64,000 nucleotides of DNA from Sinorhizobium alkalisoli (GCF_008932245.1 NZ_CP034909.1:2046001-2110000), one strand, 5' to 3'; positions 16,649-26,347 are shown, counted from the first letter of the stretch. The notes: generated by a model not told the origin, from the sequence alone. Numbers and translations: made by a program.

Positions 16649-18043
16649 CTAAACGACGAGAGTGAGAGCCGCAGGGGACTGAACGGCAAGATCGGCGATG
16701 ATGCGGAGGCTGCGCTGCAGCTCGATCCTCGTCTCGGCAGCGCCGAGGCCGACACGGACGGCTTCCGGCGGTTTTGAAACGGCAAAGACATCGCTTGCGA
16801 CGACCCCTACGCCGCCCGTCCGCAGCCGCGCCGTGAATTCGCCGCGCGTCCAGGCAGGCGGCAGCTTCAGCCAAAGATGGAAACCCTCGCCGTCGGAAAG
16901 ATATTCCGCGCCGGCAAAGGTCCCGGCCGCGATCTGCTGACGCAGTCGCGTCTCGCGTCGAATGGCCGTCAAAACGTCTTCAGCCACGCCGCTCTCGATC
17001 CAGCGCGTGGCAATCGCCGCCGAAAGGGGCGAGGCCATGCCGGCCGTGGCCCGCACCGCGCCCTCCAGCCGAACGGTGGAGATCGTCTCCGGCACGACGA
17101 GATAGGCTATCCGCAGCGCCGGCGAGAGGCATTTGGCGAGCCCGGCCACGTGATAGACGAGATCGGGGGCAAGTGCGGCAAGCGGCGGCACGGGCTCCGT
17201 CGGCAGCGCACCATAGGCGTCGTCCTCGATGATAGGAACGCCGTGCCGACGGGCGATCGCCACGACGGCCTCGCGCCGCTTCAACGGCAATGTCGCCGTC
17301 GTCGGGTTGTGCAGCGTGGGGTTACAGTAAAGCGCCTTCGGCCGATGTTCGAGGCACACCGCCTCGAAAGCCTCCGGCAAGAGGCCATGCTCGTCCATCG
17401 CGACGGCGGCGACATGAATGCCGAGATGGGCTGCCAGCGAGCGCAGGCCAGGATAGGTCAGCGCCTCGGCACAGATCCTGTCGCCCTTGGAGGCGAGCAC
17501 GCTGACGATCGCCAGCAACGCGCCTTGCGCTCCGGGACAAACCAGCACGCGCTCGGCCGCCACTTCAACGAGCCGCGGCTTCAGCCACCCGGCGCCGGCG
17601 GCCCGGTCTCGCATGGCGCCGCCGACCGCCTGATAGCGCATCAGCAGGTTCAAGCCCTGGTCGCCCTGCAGCGCGGCAATGTCTCGCCACATTCGTTCCG
17701 CAATGGCCGGTTCATCGAAGAGCGGCGGCAGGTTCATGCTCATATCGACGAGGCCGCCGGGCACGCTGCTGCTGCGCCCGGCCCGGGCCCGCACATAAGT
17801 GCCCTGCCCGACCCGGCCCTCGATCAGGCCGCGGCGGCGCGCTTCGTTATAGGCACGACTGACGGTGGTGAAGTCGATGCCGAGCGCCTTCGCAAGCGCC
17901 CGATGCGGCGGCAAGCGAACCCCGTCCTTGAGCTTGCCGGCCGCAATGTCGCTGGCGATCGCGTCCGCAATTGCCAGATAGAGCGGTCCGCTCGCCTGCG
18001 ACAGCGCCGGCAGCCAGGAAAGATCGGTGAGTTCCGTCTCCAT
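16649..18043 (-). CDS. MocR-type regulator: GntR winged helix fused to aminotransferase fold
   Basis: A 464-residue fusion. Residues 20-90 form a GntR helix-turn-helix (GPLYLAIADAIASDIAAGKLKDGVRLPPHRALAKALGIDFTTVSRAYNEARRRGLIEGRVGQGTYV). The rest is a class I aminotransferase fold with PTLHNPTTATLPLKRR, IIEDDAYGALP and the PLP-lysine region VAGLAKCLSPALRIAYLV. ATG at 18043 is preferred to the TTG at 18049. It follows pdxJ on the same strand at 73 bases. MocR proteins often sense pyridoxal phosphate, so control of vitamin B6 genes is plausible, though the target is not shown. Confidence 0.9.
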   Translation of the reverse strand: METELTDLSWLPALSQASGPLYLAIADAIASDIAAGKLKDGVRLPPHRALAKALGIDFTTVSRAYNEARRRGLIEGRVGQGTYVRARAGRSSSVPGGLVDMSMNLPPLFDEPAIAERMWRDIAALQGDQGLNLLMRYQAVGGAMRDRAAGAGWLKPRLVEVAAERVLVCPGAQGALLAIVSVLASKGDRICAEALTYPGLRSLAAHLGIHVAAVAMDEHGLLPEAFEAVCLEHRPKALYCNPTLHNPTTATLPLKRREAVVAIARRHGVPIIEDDAYGALPTEPVPPLAALAPDLVYHVAGLAKCLSPALRIAYLVVPETISTVRLEGAVRATAGMASPLSAAIATRWIESGVAEDVLTAIRRETRLRQQIAAGTFAGAEYLSDGEGFHLWLKLPPAWTRGEFTARLRTGGVGVVASDVFAVSKPPEAVRVGLGAAETRIELQRSLRIIADLAVQSPAALTLVV

Positions 18044-18116
18044 TGCCAAGCCCCGGTTTCGATAATGTATGGATATTGCATGGATAAGTTAGCACCGCAA
18101 GGCGATAGTCAGCGGA

Positions 18117-18869
18117 TCAAACGGCCTCCCCGCAGGCGCGGCGGAAGCGGCGCACGGTTTCGGCCATGCCGTATTCCAGCGCGTCGGCCGTCAGCCCGTG
18201 GCCGATCGAAACCTCGGCAAGCGCGGGAATGTGGGCGACGAGCAGCGGCAGGTTCGCGACCGTCAGGTCGTGGCCGGCATTGACGCCAAGACCGAGTTCA
18301 AGGGCGATCTCCGCCGTGCGGCCGAGCTCAACGGCGATTCGCTCGGCCTTTTCCGGATCGTCGTAGCAGCCGCCATAAGGCCCGGTATAGAGCTCGATCC
18401 GGTCCGCCCCGGTTTCCCTGGCGATCCTCAAAGCTTCCGGGTCCGGATCGCCATCGGAAAAGACAGAGACGCGAAAGCCCTTCTTCTTGAGCCGGGCGAC
18501 GACATTGCCGAGCAGATTGTGGTTCTTGCGGAAATCCCAGCCGTGGTCGGAGGTCGCCTGCGCCGGATCGTCCGGCACCAGCGTTACCTGCTCCGGCTCA
18601 TGCCGCTCGACGAGTTCCAGGAAGCTCTCGTTCGGATAGCCCTCCATGTTGAACTCAGCCTCCGGGAATTCGTCGTCGATCAGGTCGCGGATCGGCTGGA
18701 GATCGGAGAAGCGGATGTGGCGCTGGTCGGGACGCGGGTGAACGGTGAGCCCGCTCGCCCCCGCCGCAAGGGCAATGCGGCCGAGGCCGGTCACGGACGG
18801 CCAGGGAAGATCACGCCGGTTGCGCAGCATGGCGACGGCATTGAGATTGACGGAGAGTTTGGCGGGCAT
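18117..18869 (-). CDS. pdxJ: pyridoxine 5'-phosphate synthase
   Basis: A 250-residue TIM barrel that condenses 1-deoxyxylulose 5-phosphate and 3-amino-2-oxopropyl phosphate to pyridoxine 5'-phosphate. Family motifs: [76 protein letters not shown] and [17 protein letters not shown]. Length is normal. It is followed by a MocR-type regulator, a class that often senses this vitamin. Confidence 0.95.
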   Translation of the reverse strand: MPAKLSVNLNAVAMLRNRRDLPWPSVTGLGRIALAAGASGLTVHPRPDQRHIRFSDLQPIRDLIDDEFPEAEFNMEGYPNESFLELVERHEPEQVTLVPDDPAQATSDHGWDFRKNHNLLGNVVARLKKKGFRVSVFSDGDPDPEALRIARETGADRIELYTGPYGGCYDDPEKAERIAVELGRTAEIALELGLGVNAGHDLTVANLPLLVAHIPALAEVSIGHGLTADALEYGMAETVRRFRRACGEAV

Positions 18870-19064
18870 GACGCAACCTTTGCTGAAGCACCCCGGATAC
18901 GGGGCAAACCTGGATTGGGGTCGGAACCTGTCAACAGCCTTCTACCGCAGATTTTTCCGAACCGGAATCGCCATCGGTGTTCCGCTTGCGGGATTCGCCT
19001 TTTGACAAAAGGCAATTGCGTTGATATCAACCTTAATGTATGTGAAGACTTCGATCGGACGATC

Positions 19065-19172
19065 CTGCCTTTCAGCGCCGCGCGTCTTTTCAGACGCGCA
19101 AAGGTCGCTGTAATTCTTTGAAACCGCGCATCGCGCTTTCCGAAAATCGGGTACGATTTTTCGCGCCGATGT
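19065..19172. repeat. RIME-like repeat, inverted orientation
   Basis: GCGCGTCTTTTCAGACGCGC (hairpin arms) is followed by AAAGGTCGCTGTA, CTTTGAA and a second dyad, CCGAAAATCGGG with GATTTTTCG. These blocks recur in reverse order at 62570-62660 and, more diverged, at 44668-44765. The rest of the 320-base gap between pdxJ and the DUF899 gene shows no gene. Confidence 0.7.
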
Positions 19173-19189
19173 GCCAGAGGAGAGCAATC

Positions 19190-19888
19190 ATGCAGGCATT
19201 GACCCCCGCAAGCGAGCTGGCCGCCATGAACCGCGCCCAATTTCCAAACGAGACTGCCGAGTACCGGCAGGCGCGCAATGCGCTGCTGGCCGAGGAAATC
19301 GAGCTCAGACGCCACATCGAGCGGGTGGCAGAACTGCGCCGGCAATTGCCTGCTGGCGGAGAAGTGACGAAGGCCTACCGCTTCCAAGGCGAGAACGGAC
19401 CGGTGACGATTGCCGATCTCTTCGGCGACAAGGCGACGCTGATCATCTACAGCTACATGTTCGGACCGCAGCGCGAACGGCCCTGCCCGATGTGCACCTC
19501 ATTCATGGCTTCGTTGGAAGGCAAGGTGCCGGACATCGAGCAGCGCGCAGCCCTCGCCATGGTCGCCCGCTCGCCGATCGAACGTCTGGTCGAGGCCAAG
19601 AAGGCGCGCGGATGGACGCAGCTCAAGGTCTATTCCGACGGCGACGGCAGCTTTACCCGTGACTATGTGAGCGCCGAGGATGCAGACGTTCCCGGCTACA
19701 CCGTCTTCACCCGCAGAGACGGGAAAATCCGACATTTCTGGAGCGGCGAAATCGGCGGCGAGATGGCCGACCCTGGGCAGGACCCGCGCGGCGCACCGGA
19801 TCTTGACCCGCTATGGACCCTGCTCGACACCACGCCCGAAGGCCGTGGCGCCGACTGGTATCCGAAGCTGAATTACAACGGCGGCTAG
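19190..19888 (+). CDS. DUF899 thioredoxin-fold protein
   Basis: A 232-residue protein of the DUF899 family, predicted to be thioredoxin-like. It has LRRHIERVAELRRQLPAGGEV, YRFQGENGPVTIADLFGDKATLIIYSYMFGPQRERPCPMCTSFMASL with the CPMC active-site-like motif, and ends with the usual DWYPKLNY. The ATG at 19190 follows GAGGAGAGC. The biochemical role is not established for the family. Confidence 0.83.
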   Translation: MQALTPASELAAMNRAQFPNETAEYRQARNALLAEEIELRRHIERVAELRRQLPAGGEVTKAYRFQGENGPVTIADLFGDKATLIIYSYMFGPQRERPCPMCTSFMASLEGKVPDIEQRAALAMVARSPIERLVEAKKARGWTQLKVYSDGDGSFTRDYVSAEDADVPGYTVFTRRDGKIRHFWSGEIGGEMADPGQDPRGAPDLDPLWTLLDTTPEGRGADWYPKLNYNGG

Positions 19889-19943
19889 GGTTGGCAGACA
19901 GTTATGTGAAATCCCACGAAAGTCGGCTTAGCCTATCGGTACT

Positions 19944-22658
19944 TCAAACCACGAATGCGCACAGTTCCTGGGGCGTCCGCGTGTCCATGTTGCGTCCACG
20001 ATTGAGATGGTCGTCGATCTCGGCGGCGGCACCGATCATCCGACCGTAGAGGAACACGTTGAACGCGGCGGTCTCCAGGTCCCGTTCGCTCAGAGCCCCC
20101 GATCGGTAATCCTTCCAGAGGATCGCCAGCAGCAGTGCCGCGATCACAGCGTCGATGTTGACGCAGAACACGTAGCGCGAGGCACCTGTCTCGTAGAGGG
20201 CCTGCACCAGCGCTCGGTAGAAGGCGTGGAAGACGTTATAGTCGCCCCGCGCGGACAAATACTCCGCGATGAACTGCTCGCGGGGATCGTAATTGACCGG
20301 CTTGCCCCTGAAGATCGGATGATGGACTCCCGGCAGGGCGCGAGGCCCGTCAGATCCCGCCTCCTTCGCATGGCGCTTGTCATGCTTGTATTTTTCCGCG
20401 AAGGCCAGCGCCATAGCCTTCAGGTCAAGGCCATGGCCGGGATCCGCCGGATCCTTCAGGTCCACGCCCCTGAACTGCTCGATGAGGAAAGCCATGCCTT
20501 CGAAGCCGTTGCCACCATGACTGTAGCCGCTGTGGCTCAGGAAACCGACCATCGCCTTGTTGATCTGCACCCGATCCGGGGTCTGCGGACCATCTGCGGC
20601 GACCGCGCCTTTGGCACCCTGCGCAGTGATCGAACCCGGACCGTTCGAGATCAGGAGACCTGTCAAGATCTGCAAGGGCCGCACTTCATCCTCGGTCGGC
20701 TTCTTGCCGGTGAGGGCCAGGAACAGGAACTCGGCCATCGTCCAGCGGCCGAAGCGCTCGTCGCGCGGGATTCCGCAAAGACTACCGCGTCGGTGATCCC
20801 GGCCGGGGATCGAGGCGCCGATCATCACGCCGTAGAGTCTCAGATACCAGGGCAGCGTCTCCGCCGTCAGCCGGGAAATCCGTTTGCGCATCAACGGCCC
20901 CCAGGCGATGGTGGTCGATATCGCCGCCAGGATCGCATCCCGCGACAGGCGGCCGCCAAGGGACTCAAGCAATTTCAGGAAGACCGAGCGGCCGCCCCGC
21001 TCATGGACCGCTTTGAGCATGGCCTCCGGCCGAGGATCGTTCGCTTCGGCTTCGGTTGCGAGAAAGAGTGCGCGGGTCTCATCGTCGACCGCGATGACAC
21101 CGATGTCGAAACTTTCGTCGCGACCGTCCAAAAGGCCGGAATGCGCAAACAGATCGATGAGCCGTGCGCTGCAGGCGAGTGTGCGTTCGACACGCTTCGG
21201 ACCGATGATGGCAGTTGCCGCCGCCATGACCGTGTTCGGTGAATTGCCTGCATCCCGCGCGGCATCGGCCGCTGCCAGCGCGGGATCGCCGACGAGGTTT
21301 ATTTCGGCGGCGACCGCAATGTCGAGCATGGCCCGATCGTTCTCGGTCGCGATCTCATGCACAAGCGGGAGTGCGAAATTCGCTTCGAGCGGCTGGAGCG
21401 CGAGATCGAGCACCGAATAGCCGTGCACACTCGTGACCTGCGTCCTCGGGTCCATCACGGTAGCCCCGGACTTGTCCTTCATGTTCTGGCGCGGGATCAC
21501 GGCGCCGACCTGACTGCGGAGCCCCTTGATCTGTTCGTCATAAGGAGAGACCGCCTCGACCGTCGGAAGGTCCAGTTCGACCGGAAGATCGAGCCCCTGG
21601 TCGTTGGCGATCCAAGGCTTGAGCGCGAGGTTGCCGCGGGGCGCAAAGTCCGGCGCCTCGCCGTGGAGGCGCATGACTGCGCTAAGAGCTGCCGGGATGT
21701 GGGCGATATTCGTGACAACGGCGCCCCTGGCGGAGACGACAGGGTATTCCGGCGTAAACAGCGCGTCGACGCCGAAGGCCTCCATGAACCAGCGCTCCTT
21801 TTCCTCCGCTCGGTCGCCGGAACCGGCAAGCGCGCCGGCATGGCCCACGGCACGGGTCAGCTTCGACTTCCAGCGTCCGACGACGCAGGCGACGACCGGT
21901 TTGCCGAAGTCGACGTCGTGCTCGTAGTAGCCGCCGGGCTCCGCGTAGAGCACGGCCGCCTTGCTGCGGGCATCGTTCTTGAGCGCATGGGCAAAATCGC
22001 GCGCGGCATAGTGGATGTATACGTCCTTGCCCGACGAGATGAGAGTGGTCGTGCCCCACCCCTCGGTGCCGAGATACTGGGCGATCGTCGTGGTGAAGCC
22101 GCCCGAGTTCGAGAAGATCGCGATCGATCCCTTGAGCAGGACCTCGTCGGGATGATCGCCGCCGAGCGCGCCGCCAATCCGCACGCGGTTCCAGGAGTCG
22201 GCGACACCGAGACAGTTGCCGCCGATGATGTCGATCCCGTTTGCCTGTCCGAGAGCGCGGATCTCACGCGCGTCGTGCACCGAAATCTTCTCGGTGATCA
22301 TGACGATTTTGCGGAGGTCGGGATTGACGCGGATCAGTTCTGCGACACCGTCGCGCACGCCTGACGGCGGCAGATAGACTACGCCGGTATTGAAGGCGAG
22401 GCCGTCGGAAAGCCCCTCGCGCACGTTGTTGTAGACGGGGATGTCGCCGACCGGCGTTGCCAACCTTTGACCTCGGCGCCCCGGCGAGGTGCCGAACACC
22501 ACGTTGCCCCCCGAGAAGGCGTGGCTCACGGGGGTCACCTGGCGCGACTCGCCGCCGAGGATATTGAGCACACAAACGCGATCGGTTCGTGTGGCCACCT
22601 CGTCGAGTGAGTCGAGGCCGAGATAGTAGGGAAATCCTTTGATGCCCGTCTTGTGCAT
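19944..22658 (-). CDS. ATP-citrate-lyase-like alpha chain: CoA-binding/ligase plus citrate synthase domain
   Basis: A 904-residue protein. The N-terminal half is succinyl-CoA-synthetase-alpha-like: GTSPGRRGQRL, KIVMITEKISVHDAREI, GGNCLG, FSNSGGFTTTIAQYLG, and VGHAGALAGSGDRAEEKE around the expected phospho-histidine. The last 300 residues are citrate-synthase-like: WTMAEFLFLALTGKKPTEDE, SHSGYSHGGNGFEGM, PGVHHPIFRGKPVNYDPRE, VNIDAVIAALLL and GRMIGAAAEIDDHLNRGRNMDTR. This order matches the large subunit or C-terminal part of ATP-citrate lyase. It follows its partner gene by 22 bases. It is longer than the usual subunit of about 610 residues, and the substrate could differ. Confidence 0.75.
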   Translation of the reverse strand: MHKTGIKGFPYYLGLDSLDEVATRTDRVCVLNILGGESRQVTPVSHAFSGGNVVFGTSPGRRGQRLATPVGDIPVYNNVREGLSDGLAFNTGVVYLPPSGVRDGVAELIRVNPDLRKIVMITEKISVHDAREIRALGQANGIDIIGGNCLGVADSWNRVRIGGALGGDHPDEVLLKGSIAIFSNSGGFTTTIAQYLGTEGWGTTTLISSGKDVYIHYAARDFAHALKNDARSKAAVLYAEPGGYYEHDVDFGKPVVACVVGRWKSKLTRAVGHAGALAGSGDRAEEKERWFMEAFGVDALFTPEYPVVSARGAVVTNIAHIPAALSAVMRLHGEAPDFAPRGNLALKPWIANDQGLDLPVELDLPTVEAVSPYDEQIKGLRSQVGAVIPRQNMKDKSGATVMDPRTQVTSVHGYSVLDLALQPLEANFALPLVHEIATENDRAMLDIAVAAEINLVGDPALAAADAARDAGNSPNTVMAAATAIIGPKRVERTLACSARLIDLFAHSGLLDGRDESFDIGVIAVDDETRALFLATEAEANDPRPEAMLKAVHERGGRSVFLKLLESLGGRLSRDAILAAISTTIAWGPLMRKRISRLTAETLPWYLRLYGVMIGASIPGRDHRRGSLCGIPRDERFGRWTMAEFLFLALTGKKPTEDEVRPLQILTGLLISNGPGSITAQGAKGAVAADGPQTPDRVQINKAMVGFLSHSGYSHGGNGFEGMAFLIEQFRGVDLKDPADPGHGLDLKAMALAFAEKYKHDKRHAKEAGSDGPRALPGVHHPIFRGKPVNYDPREQFIAEYLSARGDYNVFHAFYRALVQALYETGASRYVFCVNIDAVIAALLLAILWKDYRSGALSERDLETAAFNVFLYGRMIGAAAEIDDHLNRGRNMDTRTPQELCAFVV

Positions 22659-22680
22659 GGAGAGACCTCAGCGCAGGAAC

Positions 22681-23961
22681 TTAAACAGGGGATTTTATGC
22701 CGAGCAATTGACCGATCTCGACCCGGCCGCCCGCCTTCATCCAGGTATCGACCTTCTTGGCGTAGTTCACGACCTCCGAGATGGCACTGTCGAAGCCGAA
22801 GAAGCGGTAGGGAAGGTTCAGGGAATCGCAGGTCTCGGCGAGCGCGCCCATACCCCGCACGAGGTTCGGGCCGCCGCGGCCGACAACTACGAACAGGGGC
22901 GTCGGCCCGTACTCGCTGAAATGCTCGCGCAGCGCGTCGCCCATGGCGCGAAAGGTCTCGTGGATGTCGGTATTGTTCGACTTGCCGCCGATGATGAAAA
23001 GCACGTTCGCCTGGCGCAGCCAGTGCTTGTAGCAGATGCGCGCCACCTCCTTCATTTTCTCATAGGGCGGATTGCCCCCGAAATCCGAGGAGATGATCGC
23101 CGCCTCGCCCAGCACCTCGGTGACCAGCGAGTTGGCGCCGCCGCCAAATGTCGGCGCCAGAATCGTGCCCTTGTCGTTGATGACGAAGACGTCGGATTGG
23201 CCCTGATGCGTGCGCAACTGGTTGACCTCCTGCTCGAACTCCGAAGTGTCGGCGGTGAACAGATGGTCCGGCAGGCCGAGGCGCTGCCAACGCGGGTCGT
23301 CACGATCGAACCCGCATTTGAAATCGCAGGCGACCGGTGTCAGCCGCCCCTCCCGCCCGGGTCGCATGCGGATCGGATTGAGCTCGAGCGTGGTCATGCC
23401 GTAGTGGTGCATGAGTTCCCAAAGTCTCGGCAGGTACTGGACCAGCGGCGAGATGACCTCCTTTGGCGCGCCGATATCGGAGAGCGCATTGGCGACCACG
23501 AAGGCCTTGAGGCCTGTCAACGCCTCGAACGGCACCTGCGCGACGCACCCGGCGTCGACGTCTTCGATGTCAACGCCGCCCCTATGGGTCAGCGTCATCG
23601 TCGGAGCCCGGAACTCGGTCGAGTCGGTGATGGAAAAGTAGATCTCGTGATCGGCCGGCACGCCGCCCTCGAAGGTGACGCCGTTCGCCTTCGCCACCGC
23701 ATTTTCGTGGCGGTGCTCGACGAAATAGAGGCGCTCCTTCTCGGCAAGTGCGGTCTTCAGATCGGTCGCCTTGCCGATCAGGCCCGATTTGCCCTTCTTG
23801 CCGATGCCGCCCTTGAACAGGGGCTTGATGAAGATGAGCTTGTGGCGGGCGATCAGCGCCTGGATCTCGTCCTCCGTCGCTCCTGGACCAAGCACCTCCG
23901 ACGTCGGAAACTCGACGTGCTTGAGCAATTTGGAGCCGTACAACATGCCGGTGATCTGCAT
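22681..23961 (-). CDS. ATP-citrate-lyase-like beta chain (ATP-grasp, citrate-binding)
   Basis: A 426-residue protein resembling the N-terminal part of ATP-citrate lyase or the small subunit of the bacterial enzyme. An ATP-grasp domain is recognisable (LIFIKPLFKGGIGKKGKSGLIG, FVEHRH, EIYFSITDSTEFRAPTMTLTHRGGVDIEDV, TTLELNPIRM), followed by a citrate-binding-type Rossmann domain (VINDKGTILAPTFGGGANSLVTEVLG, FIIGGKSNNTDIHETFRAMGDALREHF, VGRGGPNLVRGM). The ATG at 23961 follows AAGGGA. Together the two proteins should convert citrate, CoA and ATP to acetyl-CoA and oxaloacetate, or a related reaction. Confidence 0.75.
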   Translation of the reverse strand: MQITGMLYGSKLLKHVEFPTSEVLGPGATEDEIQALIARHKLIFIKPLFKGGIGKKGKSGLIGKATDLKTALAEKERLYFVEHRHENAVAKANGVTFEGGVPADHEIYFSITDSTEFRAPTMTLTHRGGVDIEDVDAGCVAQVPFEALTGLKAFVVANALSDIGAPKEVISPLVQYLPRLWELMHHYGMTTLELNPIRMRPGREGRLTPVACDFKCGFDRDDPRWQRLGLPDHLFTADTSEFEQEVNQLRTHQGQSDVFVINDKGTILAPTFGGGANSLVTEVLGEAAIISSDFGGNPPYEKMKEVARICYKHWLRQANVLFIIGGKSNNTDIHETFRAMGDALREHFSEYGPTPLFVVVGRGGPNLVRGMGALAETCDSLNLPYRFFGFDSAISEVVNYAKKVDTWMKAGGRVEIGQLLGIKSPV

Positions 23962-24885
23962 TGTCGTTCTATCCCTTGCGTTCAAACCCGGGTTGCGGGC
24001 CTTGCTGCGGTGCATTTGACGTCCCCGCCGACGTGACCGGCGGCCGCCTCGGAGATAATCCGGGTGTCGACAGTGTTGGTGCCGATGTCGTTGTGGCCAA
24101 TGATGCGGGAAAGTTTCTCGGCGAACGCATCGAGCGCTGCCTCTGCCTGCGACAGCGTCGGTCGCGGCATCAATGGGTATGCGGCCTTCCTTCTTGGCCG
24201 CGGCGCGAACTCATCGCCGGCCGCGCGTGCTGACCTCGCCGCGCAGGACGTGATCGCAGATCTCAATTCAAGAGCCAGGATAAATGCTGTCAATGCCTCC
24301 TCCCTTTGGCAGTGACGATTTTCCGGGAACGTCTGACCGGGCAAACTGTATAAGCGCGGCCGCGGCGTCGCCCCGGAGGACACGCCATGACTGGAATGCG
24401 ATCAAAGGCTTCCCCGACCGGGGCCGTGCCTCCTCGGCAACATGCGGCCGTTCTCCCTCAGGGATTTCGATTTTCGACAGCAGATAGAGGATGCTGATGG
24501 CCCGCCGCAGTACGACGCCGCCGGCCTTTGGATTTTGATCTCCTCGCTGCTACTCGATCCCCCTCCCTGCGGAATTCACAATGCATGATAGATTGGAAAT
24601 CTGTCACGATCCTGTCACCGCCGAGGTCAACCTGAAGCAGCCGCTCGCGCGTGAAATAGTTCCGTTCTCGGCACTTGCTGTCGGTCGCACTTGCCCCCCA
24701 AAGACGCCCCGACAGCGCCGGATCGATCTGCCTCGCTTCATTTCAGCAAAAGCTGACATTTCTTCACCGAAACCTGACAACCACCATCTTTGGGTCTAAG
24801 TTTCGAATCAGGTTAAAGTTGCCTGTTTTTCGGAAACCCGAGCCTTTGTACCGGCGTCCTGCCACATCTTTTTCGGAGCCCATCG
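23962..24885. other. 924-base intergenic region upstream of the citrate-lyase-like operon
   Basis: No convincing gene. A minus-strand frame from 24170 down to about 23982 (62 residues, containing EAALDAFAEKLSRIIGHNDIGTNTVDT) looks protein-like but has no ribosome binding site at suitable distance; it may be a remnant of a larger gene. The right part, 24550-24880, is lower in GC and includes CTGACATTTCTTCACCGAAACCTGACA; it probably contains promoters for the genes on either side. Confidence 0.5.
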
Positions 24886-25980
24886 ATGATGTCAGCCGAA
24901 AGGCCCTGCGACGAGACGATCCGGTCGGCACTCGCCCGGATTCTCGCCAGCGACGGCTTTCAGCGGTCGGAGCGGCTGCGCGCCTTCCTCGCCTATGTGG
25001 TCGAAAAGGAGATCGTCGGCGAAGGTGCGCAGTTGAAAGGCTATTCGATCGCGGTCGATGTCTTCGGCCGTTGCCAGAGCTTCGACGCCGACAGCGACCC
25101 GCTCGTGCGCGTGCATGCCGGCAAACTTCGCAAGCTGCTCAAGGTCTTCTATGAGAAGGAAGGTGCCGAGGAGGAATGGCAGATCGCCATCCCGAAGGGA
25201 ACCTATGTGCCGGAATACCGGCGCCGGCGCGAACCGGCCGCCACGCCGCCGCAACCGACAGGCGTAAAGCGGCGCCCCGGCCGGCGCGGCTGGCAACCGC
25301 GCCCCTTCTCCTCTCCCTGGGCGGTGCTGTCGGTGTTGCCGCTGCTTCTGTTCATGCCGCTGCCCTCACCGGAGGTGACGCTCGGCATCGAGGCGGAGGC
25401 GAAGCTCGCGAATGGCTTGATGGCAAACGTCCGCGGGCTCCCTTCCGTCAGGATCGGCCTGGCCGGCCGGCAGCACGGGATCGCCAAGCAATACGCCGCG
25501 GCACTGCGCACGGCCGCCCAACGCTACGAGACGCTTGCGCAAGCCAATCCCGACGGCACGACTTCGGAGCCCGCGGCCGTGAACCAGGCCCTGTCTTTTT
25601 CGGTGATCGTCGCCTGGCATGACGGGTCGGAACCCGGCCTGCGCATCACGCTCCGTCACGACGGCGAAGGCATTCCGATCCGGGAGGAATTCGTGGCCGC
25701 GCAAAAGCTTGCGAGCGAGGCCGATATTCACTTCGAGATCACCTCGCTGGCCGCACGGCTTTTTGCGCTGGACGGCGAGATCTATGCCCACGCCGCCGTG
25801 GAAGGTCTCGGAAGCATCCTGATGGAATGCATGGCGGCCACGGCGCGCTACAAGAAACTGTTGACGCGCGAGAGCTTTCAACGGGCTTGGGACTGTCAGC
25901 AGACGCTCGGCCCTCTCAAGGGCGACGAGCCTCTCTTCATCCTGTCCGCCCGCGGAGCGCTCGGACAGGGCGGCCATTGA
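24886..25980 (+). CDS. membrane protein with N-terminal winged-helix-like domain of cyclase/TPR regulators
   Basis: A 364-residue protein. Residues 10-108 (IRSALARILASDGFQRSERLRAFLAYVVEKEIVGEGAQLKGYSIAVDVFGR to IPKGTYVPEYRRR) form the domain that in many rhizobial proteins precedes adenylate cyclase or TolB/TPR modules. A Pro/Arg-rich linker and one membrane segment (about 143-160, WAVLSVLPLLLFMPL) follow. The remaining 200 residues, presumably periplasmic, lack a cyclase or TPR signature. A sensor with a cytoplasmic DNA-binding-like domain is plausible; the function is unknown. Confidence 0.75.
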   Translation: MMSAERPCDETIRSALARILASDGFQRSERLRAFLAYVVEKEIVGEGAQLKGYSIAVDVFGRCQSFDADSDPLVRVHAGKLRKLLKVFYEKEGAEEEWQIAIPKGTYVPEYRRRREPAATPPQPTGVKRRPGRRGWQPRPFSSPWAVLSVLPLLLFMPLPSPEVTLGIEAEAKLANGLMANVRGLPSVRIGLAGRQHGIAKQYAAALRTAAQRYETLAQANPDGTTSEPAAVNQALSFSVIVAWHDGSEPGLRITLRHDGEGIPIREEFVAAQKLASEADIHFEITSLAARLFALDGEIYAHAAVEGLGSILMECMAATARYKKLLTRESFQRAWDCQQTLGPLKGDEPLFILSARGALGQGGH

Positions 25981-26347
25981 CACCGCCTGCCGGCGGCGCG
26001 CCTCGCGCCGTGGTTGAACCATGGATTGCCTGCCTATAATGCAACCAGAACATGAATCGAGATGATGAGCCTGTTCTTTTTGTTGATTCGCGCTTACGGT
26101 GAATTCGTATTGCTTATTTGAGTGCCTGGGTTGCTCGCTGGAGCTTGGTACGTTCATCCGAACGCGCACGGGACTTCAGTCCGGCAGCGCTCGGCGTCTC
26201 GTTGACGCCAGCCTGAGGGCAAGCACATCGGTCTGAAGTATCCGTGCTCCGTGCACGATGTGCCTCGCGAAGCAAGCAGGTCGGCGGCAACGCCGGACGA
26301 ATGCTCGGAGGCGGGGAACATCGCCCTCACCCTCCGGCTAGAGCGCT
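25981..26347. other. intergenic region, 367 bases
   Basis: No gene recognised. It holds a lower-GC stretch at 26030-26110, where promoters are likely, and a dyad-rich segment at 26140-26330 with ACGCCAGC and GTCGGCGGCAACGCC. CTAGAGCGCTTTGAAC near 26340 recalls one end of the RIME-like elements. Confidence 0.4.

Noticed and set aside
16877-18283. 468-codon plus-strand frame
   Set aside because: It is antisense to the MocR regulator and pdxJ and shows no domain.
20007-24036. Several long plus-strand frames (20007-21242, 21357-22364, 22639-24036)
   Set aside because: They mirror the GC-rich third codon positions of the citrate-lyase-like genes.
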